A stretch of 64,000 nt of DNA. Origin: Kitasatospora indigofera (GTDB lineage: Bacteria > Actinomycetota > Actinomycetes > Streptomycetales > Streptomycetaceae). Of this stretch, positions 1 through 8,422 are shown one piece after another. The stretch's first letter is position 1; the number at the start of each line of letters is the position of its first letter. The notes under the pieces were generated by a model, which searched no databases, was not told the origin of the DNA, and saw only the letters and a list, made by a program, of their open reading frames with translations. Position numbers and translations under genes: made by a program. The stretch covers positions 1 to 64,000 of the forward strand of contig NZ_BNBO01000035.1 of the NCBI RefSeq assembly GCF_014655955.1, read 5' to 3'.

Positions 1-371
1 CCTCGGACGGCTTCACCACCCTGAACACCGTCTCCACCATCGGCTCCTTCCTGCTCGGCCTGTCGATCCTGCCGTTCCTCTACAACGTCTGGAAGACCGC
101 CAAGTACGGGGAGAAGATCGAGGTCGACGACCCGTGGGGCTACGGCCGCTCGCTGGAGTGGGCGACCTCCTGCCCGCCGCCGCGGCACAACTTCCTCACC
201 CTCCCGCGCATCCGCTCGGAATCCCCGGCGTTCGACCTGCACCACCCGGAGATCGCCGCGCTGGACTACCTGGAGGCGCACGGTGAGCCGGCCAAGCACT
301 TCGCCGGCGTGACCCCGGCCAAGTACGACAACCCGCAGCTGGGCAAGGGCAAGAAGGACGGCGACGCCTGA
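1..371 (+). CDS. ctaD: Cytochrome c oxidase subunit I, C-terminal part
   Basis: This is the last 122 codons of the large haem-copper subunit of the aa3 terminal oxidase. The 5' part lies outside the window, and the first complete codon is at position 3. The visible part has the end of a transmembrane helix (TVSTIGSFLLGLSILPF), then the soluble tail with the conserved actinobacterial stretch DPWGYGRSLEWATSCPPPR and the RSESPAFDLHHPE segment. The haem and CuB ligands are upstream and not visible. The stop TGA shares one base with the ATG of the next gene, so the two are translationally coupled. The product forms the catalytic core of the oxidase that pairs with the cytochrome bcc complex encoded at 2.8-6.3 kb. 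Confidence 0.96.
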   Translation, partial: SDGFTTLNTVSTIGSFLLGLSILPFLYNVWKTAKYGEKIEVDDPWGYGRSLEWATSCPPPRHNFLTLPRIRSESPAFDLHHPEIAALDYLEAHGEPAKHFAGVTPAKYDNPQLGKGKKDGDA

Positions 372-787
372 TGAAGGAACAGGGCAAGATCTTCCTGGGC
401 TTCGCGGTCTTCATCCTCGCGATGGCCATCACGTACGGCATCTGGACCTCGAAGAGCGACATCGGCTTCGAGGCGGCCGGTACCACCGCGCTGGTCCTGG
501 CCTTCGGCCTCTGCGCCATGATCGGGTACTACCTCGCCTTCACCGCCCGCCGGGTGGACAGCGGCGCGGGTGACAACCCCGAGGCCGAGGTCGCGGACGA
601 CGCCGGCGAGCTGGGCTTCTTCGCCCCGCACAGCTGGCAGCCGCTGGCGCTCGCGATCGGCGGCGCGCTCGCCTTCTGCGGCGTGATCTTCGGCTGGTGG
701 CTGCTCTGGTGGTCGCTGCCGATCATCCTGATCGGCCTGTACGGCTGGGTCTTCGAGTTCTACCGGGGCGAGGACCAGAACCAGTAG
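371..787 (+). CDS. ctaF: Cytochrome c oxidase subunit IV (actinobacterial CtaF)
   Basis: A 138-aa membrane protein whose ATG overlaps the ctaD stop by one base. Hydrophobic stretches at about residues 5-25, 38-58 and 91-132 predict four helices, with a short acidic linker (about 64-85) between pairs. Length and topology fit the small actinobacterial-specific subunit of the bcc-aa3 supercomplex. The RBS lies within the ctaD tail. It ends 19 nt before a strong hairpin, so it is probably the last gene of the cta operon. Confidence 0.93.
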   Translation: MKEQGKIFLGFAVFILAMAITYGIWTSKSDIGFEAAGTTALVLAFGLCAMIGYYLAFTARRVDSGAGDNPEAEVADDAGELGFFAPHSWQPLALAIGGALAFCGVIFGWWLLWWSLPIILIGLYGWVFEFYRGEDQNQ

Positions 788-805
788 GTTCCTCCCGCTC
801 ATCCA

Positions 806-841
806 CAGGGCCGGGCTTCCCGCAAGGGGCGCCCGGCCCTG
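806..841 (+). terminator. Rho-independent-like terminator after ctaF
   Basis: Inverted repeat with 11-bp arms CAGGGCCGGGC (806-816) and GCCCGGCCCTG (831-841), loop 14 nt. No T tract, as is usual in very GC-rich actinobacteria. Confidence 0.7.
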
Positions 842-957
842 CTGCGTCCGCCGGGTGGCGGGCTCACCCCTCCGGCTCAGCGCGGGGTCCTCCGGATGTC
901 GCTCCCCGCTCGGTGTTCCTACGATCTGAACAATCGTGCGACCCCTCGGAGGCGGGC

Positions 958-2223
958 ATGACCGGCAGGCGCGGCACCTCAGGCATACGCAGCAGCATCT
1001 CCCTCGCACTCATCTGCATAACCCCGCTGGCCGCCTGCTCCTCGGGCGGCTCGGAGCAGGCCACCGAGCCCTCCCGCACGGTGGACGCGGCCCCGCTGGT
1101 GCACACCTCGGCCACCGGCGCCCTGGACCCCTCACAGCCCCTCACCGTGACCGCCGAGCCGGGCACCCGGCTCACCGACGTCACCCTCAGCGGCCCGGAC
1201 GGTCACCTGGTCGCCGGCAAGCTCTCCGAGGACCAGCGCAGCTGGCAGAGCACCGGCCATCTGAAGGCCGCCACCAGCTACACCGTCAGGATCGCCGCCG
1301 ACGACGGCAAGGGCGGCCGGGGCGAGACCAGCTCCACCTTCAGCACCGTCGCGGCGCAGCGGCTGCTCACCGCCCAGCTCGGCCCCGACTCCTCGGGCAG
1401 CGGCGTCTACGGCGTCGGCCAGCCGCTCACCGTGAAGCTCTCCGAGGCGGTCAAGGACCCGGCGGCCCGCCAGGAGGTGGAGAGCGCCCTGCGGGTGGTC
1501 TCCCAGCCCGCGGTGATCGGCGCCTGGTACTGGGTCGACGACCAGAACCTGCACTTCCGCCCGAAGGACTACTGGCCGGCCAACGCCACGGTGGCCCTGA
1601 GCTTCGACGGCGAGGGCGTCCGGATCTCCGACGGCCTGTACGGCGGCCCGCCGGCCACGCTGGCCCTGAAGACCGGCGACCGGGTCGAGAGCGTGGTCGA
1701 CGCCGCCACCCACGAGCTGACCCTCACCCGCAACGGCCAGCCGGTGCGCACCATCCCGGTCACCACCGGCAAGCCCGGCTTCTCCACCCGCAACGGCATC
1801 AAGGTGGTGCTCGGCCAGGAGCGCACGGTCCGGATGAGCGGGGAGTCGATCGGGATCGCGGCCGGCAGCTCGGAGTCCTACGACCTCCAGGTCGAGTGGG
1901 CCACCCGGGTCACCTGGAGCGGCGAGTACGTCCACGCCGCGCCCTGGTCGGTGGCCTCCCAGGGGGTCGACAACGTCAGCCACGGCTGTACGGGGATGAG
2001 CACCGAGAACGCCAAGTGGTTCTTCGAGCAGACCCGGGTCGGCGACCTCGTCCAGGTGATCAACAGCAAGGGCGCCGGCATGGAGCCCTTCGGCAACGGG
2101 TTCGGCGACTGGAACCTCACCTGGGACGACTGGGTGAAGCACAGCGCCACCGGGAAGCCGGTCAGCACCGACGGCCCGGTGGGCCAGGGGCAGGCGGCCG
2201 CGGTGATCCTCCCGCAGCTGTAG
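958..2223 (+). CDS. Lipoprotein L,D-transpeptidase (YkuD domain with Ig-like N-terminus)
   Basis: 421-aa exported lipoprotein predicted to make 3-3 peptidoglycan cross-links outside the membrane. The N-terminus has basic residues, a hydrophobic core and a lipobox LAAC with Cys27 as lipidation site. Two Ig-like beta domains follow (about 60-220), as in mycobacterial LdtMt2. The C-terminal YkuD domain carries the SHGCTGMS catalytic signature: His342, Gly, Cys344, with His326 upstream in YVHAAPW. The start is ATG 958, preceded by GGAGG eight bases upstream. Longer in-frame starts would put the signal peptide in the middle of the protein. A -10-like TACGAT sits at 920-925. It stands alone, closed by a hairpin at 2230. 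Confidence 0.92.
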   Translation: MTGRRGTSGIRSSISLALICITPLAACSSGGSEQATEPSRTVDAAPLVHTSATGALDPSQPLTVTAEPGTRLTDVTLSGPDGHLVAGKLSEDQRSWQSTGHLKAATSYTVRIAADDGKGGRGETSSTFSTVAAQRLLTAQLGPDSSGSGVYGVGQPLTVKLSEAVKDPAARQEVESALRVVSQPAVIGAWYWVDDQNLHFRPKDYWPANATVALSFDGEGVRISDGLYGGPPATLALKTGDRVESVVDAATHELTLTRNGQPVRTIPVTTGKPGFSTRNGIKVVLGQERTVRMSGESIGIAAGSSESYDLQVEWATRVTWSGEYVHAAPWSVASQGVDNVSHGCTGMSTENAKWFFEQTRVGDLVQVINSKGAGMEPFGNGFGDWNLTWDDWVKHSATGKPVSTDGPVGQGQAAAVILPQL

Positions 2224-2229
2224 CGGACA

Positions 2230-2256
2230 GGGCGCCGGGGGCTTTCCCCGGCGCCC
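2230..2256 (+). terminator. Terminator after L,D-transpeptidase gene
   Basis: 11-bp perfect arms GGGCGCCGGGG (2230-2240) and CCCCGGCGCCC (2246-2256) with a 5-nt loop, starting seven bases after the stop codon. Confidence 0.75.
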
Positions 2257-2333
2257 CGTGCGGTGCGGCCCCCGTGCGGCTCCCGTCCCGCTCCCGCGCC
2301 CGTCGTCCGGCCAGGGCGGCCACCGCCGGACGG

Positions 2334-2705
2334 TCAGGAGACCTCGTAGGCCATCCGCAGGGCCGTCGCGACGGCGGCCTCGGCGTCCGCCCGGGGGACG
2401 CCGAGGCGCCGGGCCCGCTCCGCGTACTCGGTGGCGGCGGCGGCCGTCAGACGGTGGGCGGTGTCGCCGGTGGCGGCGATCAGGGTGCCGCGCCGGCCGT
2501 GCGTCTCGACCACGCCTTCGGCCTCCAGCTCCCGGTAGGCCCGGGCCACGGTGTTCGCGGCCAGCCCGAGCTGCTCGGCCAGCGCCCGTACGGTCGGCAG
2601 CTTCAGGCCGGTGGGCAGTTCGCCGCTGCGGGCCTGCCCGGCGATCTGGGACCGGATCTGCTCGTACGGGGGAGTGGCGGCATCGGGGTCGACGGACAGC
2701 TGCAC
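2334..2705 (-). CDS. GntR-family transcriptional regulator (short YtrA-like)
   Basis: 123-aa cytoplasmic DNA-binding protein. The N-terminal two thirds is a GntR winged helix: PPYEQIRSQIAG at the start, the recognition region LGLAANTVARAYRELEAEG, and the wing VVETHGRRGT. Only about 50 residues follow, so it belongs to the short YtrA-type rather than the FadR or HutC subfamilies. GTG start with AGGAG five bases upstream. YtrA-type regulators usually sit beside ABC-transporter genes they control, but none is adjacent here. The neighbours are qcrB (same strand, separated by a terminator) and the convergent L,D-transpeptidase. Target unknown. Confidence 0.88.
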   Translation of the reverse strand: MQLSVDPDAATPPYEQIRSQIAGQARSGELPTGLKLPTVRALAEQLGLAANTVARAYRELEAEGVVETHGRRGTLIAATGDTAHRLTAAAATEYAERARRLGVPRADAEAAVATALRMAYEVS

Positions 2706-2738
2706 GAGGGCTCCTGACGGACGGCGGGACGGTACGGA

Positions 2739-2786
2739 AAAGCCCGAGGGCCGCCGACCAGGGAAGTCTGGTCAGCGGCCCTCGGG
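2739..2786 (-). terminator. Terminator of the ctaE-qcrCAB operon
   Basis: Read on the minus strand: arms of 12 bp (2775-2786 and 2743-2754, CCCGAGGGCCGC on the plus strand) with an inner six-base helix (GACCAG/CTGGTC), followed by TTTT. It lies 24 nt after the qcrB stop and before the GntR gene. Confidence 0.85.
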
Positions 2787-2809
2787 GGTGACGCGGGGTG
2801 CGTACGGGA

Positions 2810-4468
2810 TCAGTGGTGGCCGTGGCCGCTGGTGATCTCGTGGTGCTCCTCGGCGGTCGGCTTGGCGATCTGGCTGCCTTCGCCGTAGAAGCCGTGGGAG
2901 AGCTTGGCACGGGTCTTGGTGAGGATGCCGGTCTTGGCGGCGACACCGTTCTCGTCCACCTCGGCCGGCAGCTCCATCGGCAGCGGCTGGTCGTGCGCGG
3001 TGAGCTTGTGCAGCTTGTCCTGCGGCAGCTGCGCGTGCACCTCGACGAACTCGCCGTGCGGCAGGCGCTTGATGACACCGGTCTCGCGGCCGTGCAGCAC
3101 CTTGTCCCGGTCACGGCGCTGGAGGCCGAGGCACCAGCGCTTGGTGATCACGAAGGTGATCACCGGGACGACGAAGAAGCCGACCCGGACGAAGTACGTG
3201 ATGTCGTTGATCGACAGGTGCAGGTGGGTCGCGATGAGGTCGTTGCCACCACCGATCAGCAGCACCAGGTACAGGCTGATCCAGGCCGCGCCGAGGCCGG
3301 TGCGGACCGGGGCGTTGCGCGGGCGGTCCAGGATGTGGTGCTCGCGCTTGTCACCGCTGACCCAGGACTCGATGAACGGGTAGATCGCGATGACGGCCAG
3401 CACCAGCGGGAAGATCATCAGCGGCACGAACACACCCATGTTCAGGGTGTGGCCCCAGGCGCGGATCTCCCAGCCCGGCATGATGCGGATCAGGCCCTCG
3501 GAGAAGCCCATGTACCAGTCCGGCTGGGCGTCGGTCGACACCTGGTCGGGGCGGTACGGGCCGTACGCCCAGATCGGGTTGACGGTCGCGATCGCGGCCA
3601 TCGCCGAGATGATGCCGAAGACCAGGAAGAAGAAGCCACCGGCCTTGGCCATGTAGACCGGCATCAGCGGCATGCCGACGACGTTCTTCTCGGTCTTGCC
3701 CGGCCCGGCCCACTGGGTGTGCTTGTGGTAGAAGACCAGGATCAGGTGCGCGACCAGCAGGCCCACCATCACGCCCGGGATGAGCAGGATGTGGATGGTG
3801 AAGAAGCGCGGAATGATGTCCGTGCCCGGGAACTCCCCGCCGAACAGGAAGAACTGGAGGTAGGTGCCCACCAGCGGGACGGCCAGGATCGCGCCCTCCA
3901 TGAAGCGGATACCCGTACCGGAGAGCAGGTCGTCCGGCAGCGAGTAGCCCATGAAGCCGTCGAACATGCCCAGGAAGAGCAGCAGGAACCCGAAGATCCA
4001 GTTGACCTCGCGGGGCTTGCGGAACGCGCCGGTGAAGAACACGCGCATCATGTGCACGAGCATCGCGGCGACGAACACGATCGCGGCCCAGTGGTGGATC
4101 TGGCGGATCAGCAGGCCACCGCGGACGTCGAAGCTGATGTCCATCGTGGAGGCGTAGGCCTCCGACATCCTGATCCCGTTCAGCGGGGCGTAGGAGCCGT
4201 GGTAGACGACCTCGCCCATGCTGGGGTTGAAGAAGAGCGTCAGGTAGACACCCGTCAGGATGATGATGATGAAGGTGTAGAGGCAGATCTCACCGAGCAT
4301 GAAGGACCAGTGGTCCGGGAAGATCTTGCGCAGGTTGGCCTTGGCGAGGGAGTAGATCCCCAGCCGGCCGTCCGCCCAGTCCGCTACCGCCTCGGCCTTG
4401 TTGGCGGGCTTTTCGCGGGTGCTGGCCGGCTTGGACGCGCCACTGGTGGCGCTGTTCGCGGCACTCAT
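2810..4468 (-). CDS. qcrB: Menaquinol-cytochrome c reductase cytochrome b subunit
   Basis: 552-aa cytochrome b of the bcc complex; oxidises menaquinol and carries two b haems in the membrane. The N-terminal four-helix part has haem-ligand histidines in RQIHHWAAIVF / LVHMM and TIHILLIPG / YHKH, and the quinone-site PDW-like region reads QPDWYMGFSEG. A soluble C-terminal tail of about 100 residues, rich in charged residues and ending GHGHH, is typical of actinobacterial QcrB. The ATG at 4466-4468 overlaps the qcrA stop (ATGA), which fixes the start; longer in-frame starts run into qcrA. Last gene of the ctaE-qcrCAB operon. The homologue is the target of the Q203-type inhibitors in mycobacteria. 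Confidence 0.97.
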   Translation of the reverse strand: MSAANSATSGASKPASTREKPANKAEAVADWADGRLGIYSLAKANLRKIFPDHWSFMLGEICLYTFIIIILTGVYLTLFFNPSMGEVVYHGSYAPLNGIRMSEAYASTMDISFDVRGGLLIRQIHHWAAIVFVAAMLVHMMRVFFTGAFRKPREVNWIFGFLLLFLGMFDGFMGYSLPDDLLSGTGIRFMEGAILAVPLVGTYLQFFLFGGEFPGTDIIPRFFTIHILLIPGVMVGLLVAHLILVFYHKHTQWAGPGKTEKNVVGMPLMPVYMAKAGGFFFLVFGIISAMAAIATVNPIWAYGPYRPDQVSTDAQPDWYMGFSEGLIRIMPGWEIRAWGHTLNMGVFVPLMIFPLVLAVIAIYPFIESWVSGDKREHHILDRPRNAPVRTGLGAAWISLYLVLLIGGGNDLIATHLHLSINDITYFVRVGFFVVPVITFVITKRWCLGLQRRDRDKVLHGRETGVIKRLPHGEFVEVHAQLPQDKLHKLTAHDQPLPMELPAEVDENGVAAKTGILTKTRAKLSHGFYGEGSQIAKPTAEEHHEITSGHGHH

Positions 4469-5532
4469 GAGCGCTCCCAGAAACTCGGGCCGACGGGCTC
4501 CGCGAAGTCGCCGGTGGCGACCAGGAAGCCCTCTTCGTTGGTGGTGATCTTCAGCTGCGGCAGCGGGTGACCGGCCGGGCCGAAGATCACGCGGGCGCCG
4601 TCCGCCAGGTCGAAGGTCGACTGGTGGCAGGGGCACAGCGCGTGGTGCGTCTGCTGCTCGTAGAGGCTGATCGGGCAGCCGACGTGCGTGCAGATCTTGG
4701 AGTAGGCCAGGATGCCCTCGAAGCCGAGCTCCGCGGAGTCCTTGTCCTTGATGTTCTCCGGGGCGATCCGGACGAGCATCAGCGCGTCCTTGGCGATCTG
4801 CTGCTGGAAGGTCTCGTCGTCCTCCTCCAGGCCCTCGGGCTTGGCGAAGGTCAGCGAGCCGACGACGATGTCCTCGGCCTTCATCGGCTTGTTGGTGTTC
4901 ATGTTGACCAGCGGCAGCGGGTGCTCCGGCGTGGCCAGGTCCCAGCCGGTGTGCTGCAGCTTCTTCTCGGGCAGCGGGCCCAGGTCGCGCAGCAGCACCA
5001 CTCCCGACAGCGGGACGAGCGCCATCGAGCCGATCAGGGTGTTGCGGATCATCTTGCGGCGGCCGAAGCCGGACTCGGCGGCGCCGGTCTTGAACTGCTC
5101 GATGACGTCCGCGCGGACCTCGTCGTCAGCCTCGATCGGGTGCCGCTCCGCCGGGAGCTCGTGGTCCGACATCAGCGTGCGGGCCCAGTGGACCGCGCCC
5201 GCGCCGATGCAGAACAGCGCCACCCCGAGGGTCAGGCCGAGCGCGAAGTTCAGCGCGCTGACGTGGCCCAGCGGGAAGATGTAGACGATCTTGTCCGCGT
5301 CGATCGCTACGTAGGAGGCGATGAAGCCCACCGTGGCGAGCATCGACACGACGAACATCAGCGAGACCTGGCGCTCGGCGCGCTTGGCCGCCCGCTCGTC
5401 GATGTCGGTGCGACGCGGTTCGTGGGCCGGCAGGCCCGGGTCGGCGAACGGGTCACCGTGCGTGGCGACCTCGTGCTGCCCTGCGGAGCCGTGCGACTCC
5501 GGGAGCTTGTCTTCTGACATGTCGTGGCTCAT
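4465..5532 (-). CDS. qcrA: Rieske iron-sulfur subunit of the bcc complex
   Basis: 355-aa Rieske protein passing electrons from menaquinol to the dihaem QcrC. Three transmembrane helices (about residues 60-82, 92-120 and 165-185), a hallmark of actinobacterial QcrA, instead of the usual one. The C-terminal Rieske fold binds the 2Fe-2S cluster through CTHVGC and CPCHQST (two Cys, two His), with the two other Cys forming the disulfide. The N-terminal 45 residues are charged and cytoplasmic. The chosen start MSHDMSEDK overlaps the qcrC stop by four bases; a second ATG lies four codons downstream and cannot be excluded. Confidence 0.96.
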   Translation of the reverse strand: MSHDMSEDKLPESHGSAGQHEVATHGDPFADPGLPAHEPRRTDIDERAAKRAERQVSLMFVVSMLATVGFIASYVAIDADKIVYIFPLGHVSALNFALGLTLGVALFCIGAGAVHWARTLMSDHELPAERHPIEADDEVRADVIEQFKTGAAESGFGRRKMIRNTLIGSMALVPLSGVVLLRDLGPLPEKKLQHTGWDLATPEHPLPLVNMNTNKPMKAEDIVVGSLTFAKPEGLEEDDETFQQQIAKDALMLVRIAPENIKDKDSAELGFEGILAYSKICTHVGCPISLYEQQTHHALCPCHQSTFDLADGARVIFGPAGHPLPQLKITTNEEGFLVATGDFAEPVGPSFWERS

Positions 5533-6335
5533 GACTTCCGGGCCTTGGTGGTGTGGGCGGCGACCCAGATCGCGACCGCGATGAGCACGCCGAGACCGAA
5601 GATCCAACCGAACAGACCCTCGGTCACCGGACCGAGGCTGCCCAGGGTCAGACCACCGGGGTTGGGCTCCTCGTCGAGGTGGCGGACGAAGGCCACGATC
5701 TGGCGCTTCTGCTCCTCGGGCATGGTCGTGTCCGGGAACGAGGGCATGTTCTGCGGGCCGGTCTGCATGGCCTCGTAGATGTGCTTGGCGTCCACACCCT
5801 CCAGCGAGGGGGCGTACTTGCCCTGGGTCAGGGCACCGCCCTGGCCGGCGAAGTTGTGGCACTGGGCGCAGTTGGTGCGGAACAGCTCGCCGCCCGCAGC
5901 CACGTCATCCGGGTTGGTCGAGGTGTACTGCTTCTCGGTCGGCGCAACCGGGCCCGGGCCGAGCGACGCGACGAACGCCGCGAGCTGGTCGATCTCGTGC
6001 TGGGTGTAGATGTTCTTCTTCTTCGGCACCTGGGCGCCGGGCTGCTGGGCCGGCATGCGGCCCGTGGCGACCTGGAAGTCGACCGCGGCGGAGCCGACGC
6101 CGACCAGGCTCGGACCGTCACTGCTGCCCTCGCCGTTGAGGCCGTGGCAGGAGGAGCAGCCGACCGCGAAGAGCTTCTTGCCCTCGTCGATCGCGAGCGA
6201 CTGCGCGGCGGTGTCGGCCTGCGCCTTCTCGGCGGGCGCGAACGCGGCGTACAGCCCCCCGGTGGCCGCCAGGGCGAGAAGTAGAACGACCAGCGCCGCC
6301 AGTGGGTGGCGCCGTCGTGCGGAGAGCTTTTTCAC
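5529..6335 (-). CDS. qcrC: Dihaem cytochrome c subunit of the bcc complex
   Basis: 268-aa membrane-anchored c-type cytochrome with two haem sites, CSSCH (about residue 55) and CAQCH (about 155). It carries electrons directly from the Rieske centre to the aa3 oxidase, replacing soluble cytochrome c. N-terminal signal-anchor after the basic KKLSARRRH, C-terminal helix GWIFGLGVLIAVAIWVAA with a basic tail. GTG start. First of three genes coupled by ATGA overlaps; 186 nt separate it from ctaE upstream on the same strand. Confidence 0.96.
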   Translation of the reverse strand: MKKLSARRRHPLAALVVLLLALAATGGLYAAFAPAEKAQADTAAQSLAIDEGKKLFAVGCSSCHGLNGEGSSDGPSLVGVGSAAVDFQVATGRMPAQQPGAQVPKKKNIYTQHEIDQLAAFVASLGPGPVAPTEKQYTSTNPDDVAAGGELFRTNCAQCHNFAGQGGALTQGKYAPSLEGVDAKHIYEAMQTGPQNMPSFPDTTMPEEQKRQIVAFVRHLDEEPNPGGLTLGSLGPVTEGLFGWIFGLGVLIAVAIWVAAHTTKARKS

Positions 6336-6521
6336 GGAATAACCCCGGTGTCAGGATCTGGTCGACTGGTGGGTGCGCCCGGCGGCCGGTCTGGCCGGAA
6401 CGGCAGGCTGCCTGTCTAGGGCTGCGCGCGCGGTCGGTCGGTGGGTGCGTCGTTCACCGGCAGCAGGGTCGTCTTCGGTGAGGGCGCCCCGCGGCCGGCG
6501 GCCAGCGACCTGATCAGCTGG

Positions 6522-7142
6522 TTACTTGATCAGGTAGATGGTCGCGAACAGGCCGATCCACACGACGTCGACGAAGTGCCAGTAGTACGACACCACGATG
6601 GCGGCCGTGGCCTGCTCGTGCGTGAAGCGCTTGGCAGCGTACGTGCGCCCCAGGACCAGCAGGAAGGCGATCAGACCGCCCGTCACGTGCATACCGTGGA
6701 AGCCGGTGGTCAGGTAGAACACCGTGCCGTACGGGTCGGAGGACAGCGACAGGCCGTCCTTCTTGACCAGCTCGGTGTACTCGAAGATCTGGCCGCCGAT
6801 GAAGATCGCGCCCATCACGAAGGTGATGACGAACCACGAGCGGAGCTTCTTCACGTCACCGCGCTCGGCGGCGAAGACGCCGAGCTGGCAGGTCAGCGAG
6901 GAGAGCACCAGGATCGTGGTGTTGACGGAGGAGAAGGGCACGTTGAGCGCGTGCGCCTTCTCGCTCCAGAACTCCGCCCCCTTCACGGAGCGGAGAGTGA
7001 AGTACATCGCGAAGAGGGCCGCGAAGAACATCAACTCGGAACTCAGCCAGACGATCGTTCCGACGCTGACCATGTTCGGCCGGTTGACCGATCCGTGCGC
7101 GTGCCCGGTTTCTACTGCTGTTGCTGTCGCCACGACGGACAT
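6522..7142 (-). CDS. ctaE: Cytochrome c oxidase subunit III
   Basis: 206-aa subunit III with five predicted helices, including SELMFFAALFAMYFTLR near the N-terminus, the FHGMHVTGGLIAFLL helix and the final SYYWHFVDVVWIGLFATIYLIK. ATG start with AAGGGA eight bases upstream. It heads the respiratory operon with qcrCAB, the gene order conserved through actinobacteria, while ctaD/ctaF are on the other strand at the window edge. The stop is TAA, rare here. The promoter is likely in the AT-richer patch near 7254-7281. Confidence 0.96.
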   Translation of the reverse strand: MSVVATATAVETGHAHGSVNRPNMVSVGTIVWLSSELMFFAALFAMYFTLRSVKGAEFWSEKAHALNVPFSSVNTTILVLSSLTCQLGVFAAERGDVKKLRSWFVITFVMGAIFIGGQIFEYTELVKKDGLSLSSDPYGTVFYLTTGFHGMHVTGGLIAFLLVLGRTYAAKRFTHEQATAAIVVSYYWHFVDVVWIGLFATIYLIK

Positions 7143-7580
7143 TATGTCGGTCCCTTATTCCGTCTTCACGCCGGGGGGTCTCCCTCGGAGTGTCCGGTGC
7201 GTGCGATATGCCCCGTTGGGGGCCGAGAGCGGCTCCGACGGCCCGGTCGGCGCGACTATGTCCGTTTTCTGACGGTTGTTCGGGCCCCCGGGGGGCCTCC
7301 GGAGGGCTCCGAGCACTCCTTTGCCCTGCGTGTCGGGGGCCCCGCCGCCCACCGGGTCGGCTAGCGGGTCCGCCGTACGGGTGGTCTTCGTGCGTCAGGG
7401 TGACGCGGTGCCCCCGGGCGGGTGACGGTTCAGCGCGGCGCCTTGGAACCGGCGCCGCCCGCTCCGCCCGGAGGCCGCTCCCGGGCGGATCGCGCGGGAG
7501 GGGCTCCACGGCGGGTGATCGGGAGTAGCATCCGGAAGAGGTGGACGTGGTCCGGATCACATCTGAGGGAGCAGGGCCCC
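7143..7580. other. 438-bp divergent intergenic region ctaE / receiver-like gene
   Basis: No plausible gene. The ctaE RBS lies at the left end. The patch around 7254-7281 (gactatgtccgttttctgac) is clearly richer in A+T than its surroundings and probably holds the respiratory-operon promoter. I could not assign -35/-10 boxes confidently. The right end has gagggag upstream of the next gene. Confidence 0.5.
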
Positions 7581-8006
7581 ATGGCGCACACGACCGACGA
7601 GACGCTCACCGTCCTCGTCTACAGCGATGACCGCAACACCCGCGAGCAGGTGCGGACGGCCCTCGGCCGGCGCCCGGCCGCGGATCTTCCCGAACTCGAC
7701 TACCTGGAGTGCGCGACCACGCCCGCCGTGCTCCGCGCACTGGAGAAGGGCGGGGTGGACCTCTGCGTCCTGGACGGCGAGGCCGTGCCGGCCGGCGGGC
7801 TGGGCCTGGGCCGCCAGCTGAAGGACGAGATCTACGGCTGCCCGCCCGTGCTGGTGCTGATCGGCCGGCCGCAGGACTCCTGGCTGGCCGCCTGGAGCCG
7901 GGCGGACGCCGCCATCTCCCACCCGGTGGACCCGGTGGCGCTGGCCGAGGCCGCCGCCACCCTGCTCCGCAACCGGATCGCGGGCCGGACCCCGGCGACT
8001 CACTGA
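7581..8006 (+). CDS. Orphan receiver-like (CheY-fold) protein
   Basis: 141-aa single-domain protein resembling a response-regulator receiver. LTVLVYSDDRNTREQ supplies the acidic pair (Asp16, Asp17), VDLCVLDGE the likely phospho-acceptor Asp65, and the alternating pattern continues to the end without an output domain. The conserved Lys before the last beta-alpha turn is absent: the position reads AISHPVDP instead of K-P. No kinase gene is adjacent. Start ATG 7581 with gaggga upstream; in-frame codons further upstream look non-coding. Conserved position next to ctaE in streptomycetes suggests a respiratory or housekeeping link, but the function is unknown. Confidence 0.8.
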   Translation: MAHTTDETLTVLVYSDDRNTREQVRTALGRRPAADLPELDYLECATTPAVLRALEKGGVDLCVLDGEAVPAGGLGLGRQLKDEIYGCPPVLVLIGRPQDSWLAAWSRADAAISHPVDPVALAEAAATLLRNRIAGRTPATH

Positions 8007-8422
8007 CGTTCCCGGCCTGCTGACGGCCCGGGCCCACCGACGGCCCGGGCCTGGTGCGCCCCGGCGCCCGGCATCCGGTACGGCCCGGCATCCGCCGGCG
8101 TGCGTACGGGGTGCCGGGCGTCCTGCTGCCCGCCCCGGCCGACCCGGCGCGGAGCCCGCCCCCGTGCGGATGCCCGGTGCCCGGGCGGCCGGGACCGTTG
8201 CACCCGCCTTCCGGCGCCGCCGTCCCCGTCATGAGCCCGTCCCCGTCATGAGCCCGTCCTTGTCACGGAGCCGACCCGGCGCCGGAGCCGTCCGGTGCGG
8301 GAGCCGTCTCAGTACTAGAGAAGAGGGGCGGCGGCGGGGGCTGCCGCGCCGCGCCGCTGGATAGGCTGGCCTCCTGGTTCCCGGAGCCCTTCCGGCAACA
8401 CTGACGAGAGCTGGAGTCAGCC
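8007..8422. other. 416-bp intergenic region before trpD
   Basis: Very GC-rich, no gene. It contains a 17-bp tandem repeat (8222-8255) and a possible -10 hexamer TAGGCT at 8362-8367, about 55 nt before the trpD start. No Trp-rich leader peptide is visible here, unlike upstream of the fused anthranilate synthase gene. Confidence 0.5.
8222..8255. repeat. 17-bp tandem repeat, two copies plus decayed third
   Basis: Two exact copies of GTCCCCGTCATGAGCCC (8222-8238, 8239-8255), followed by a degenerate third (gtccttgtcacggag). It lies between genes; no function inferred. Confidence 0.85.

Noticed and set aside
697..957. In-frame extension of the L,D-transpeptidase upstream of 958
   Set aside because: It would run back into ctaF and put the lipobox signal peptide in the middle of the protein; GGAGG before ATG 958 fits better.
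2798..4570. Long plus-strand ORFs opposite qcrB and qcrA
   Set aside because: Antisense shadows of GC-rich codon bias, rich in Asp/Val/His without any domain; the minus-strand frames encode clear respiratory subunits.
8222..8270. Short tandem repeats at 8.2 kb and 35.8 kb as a CRISPR array
   Set aside because: Units are contiguous without spacers and only two or three copies; no cas genes.
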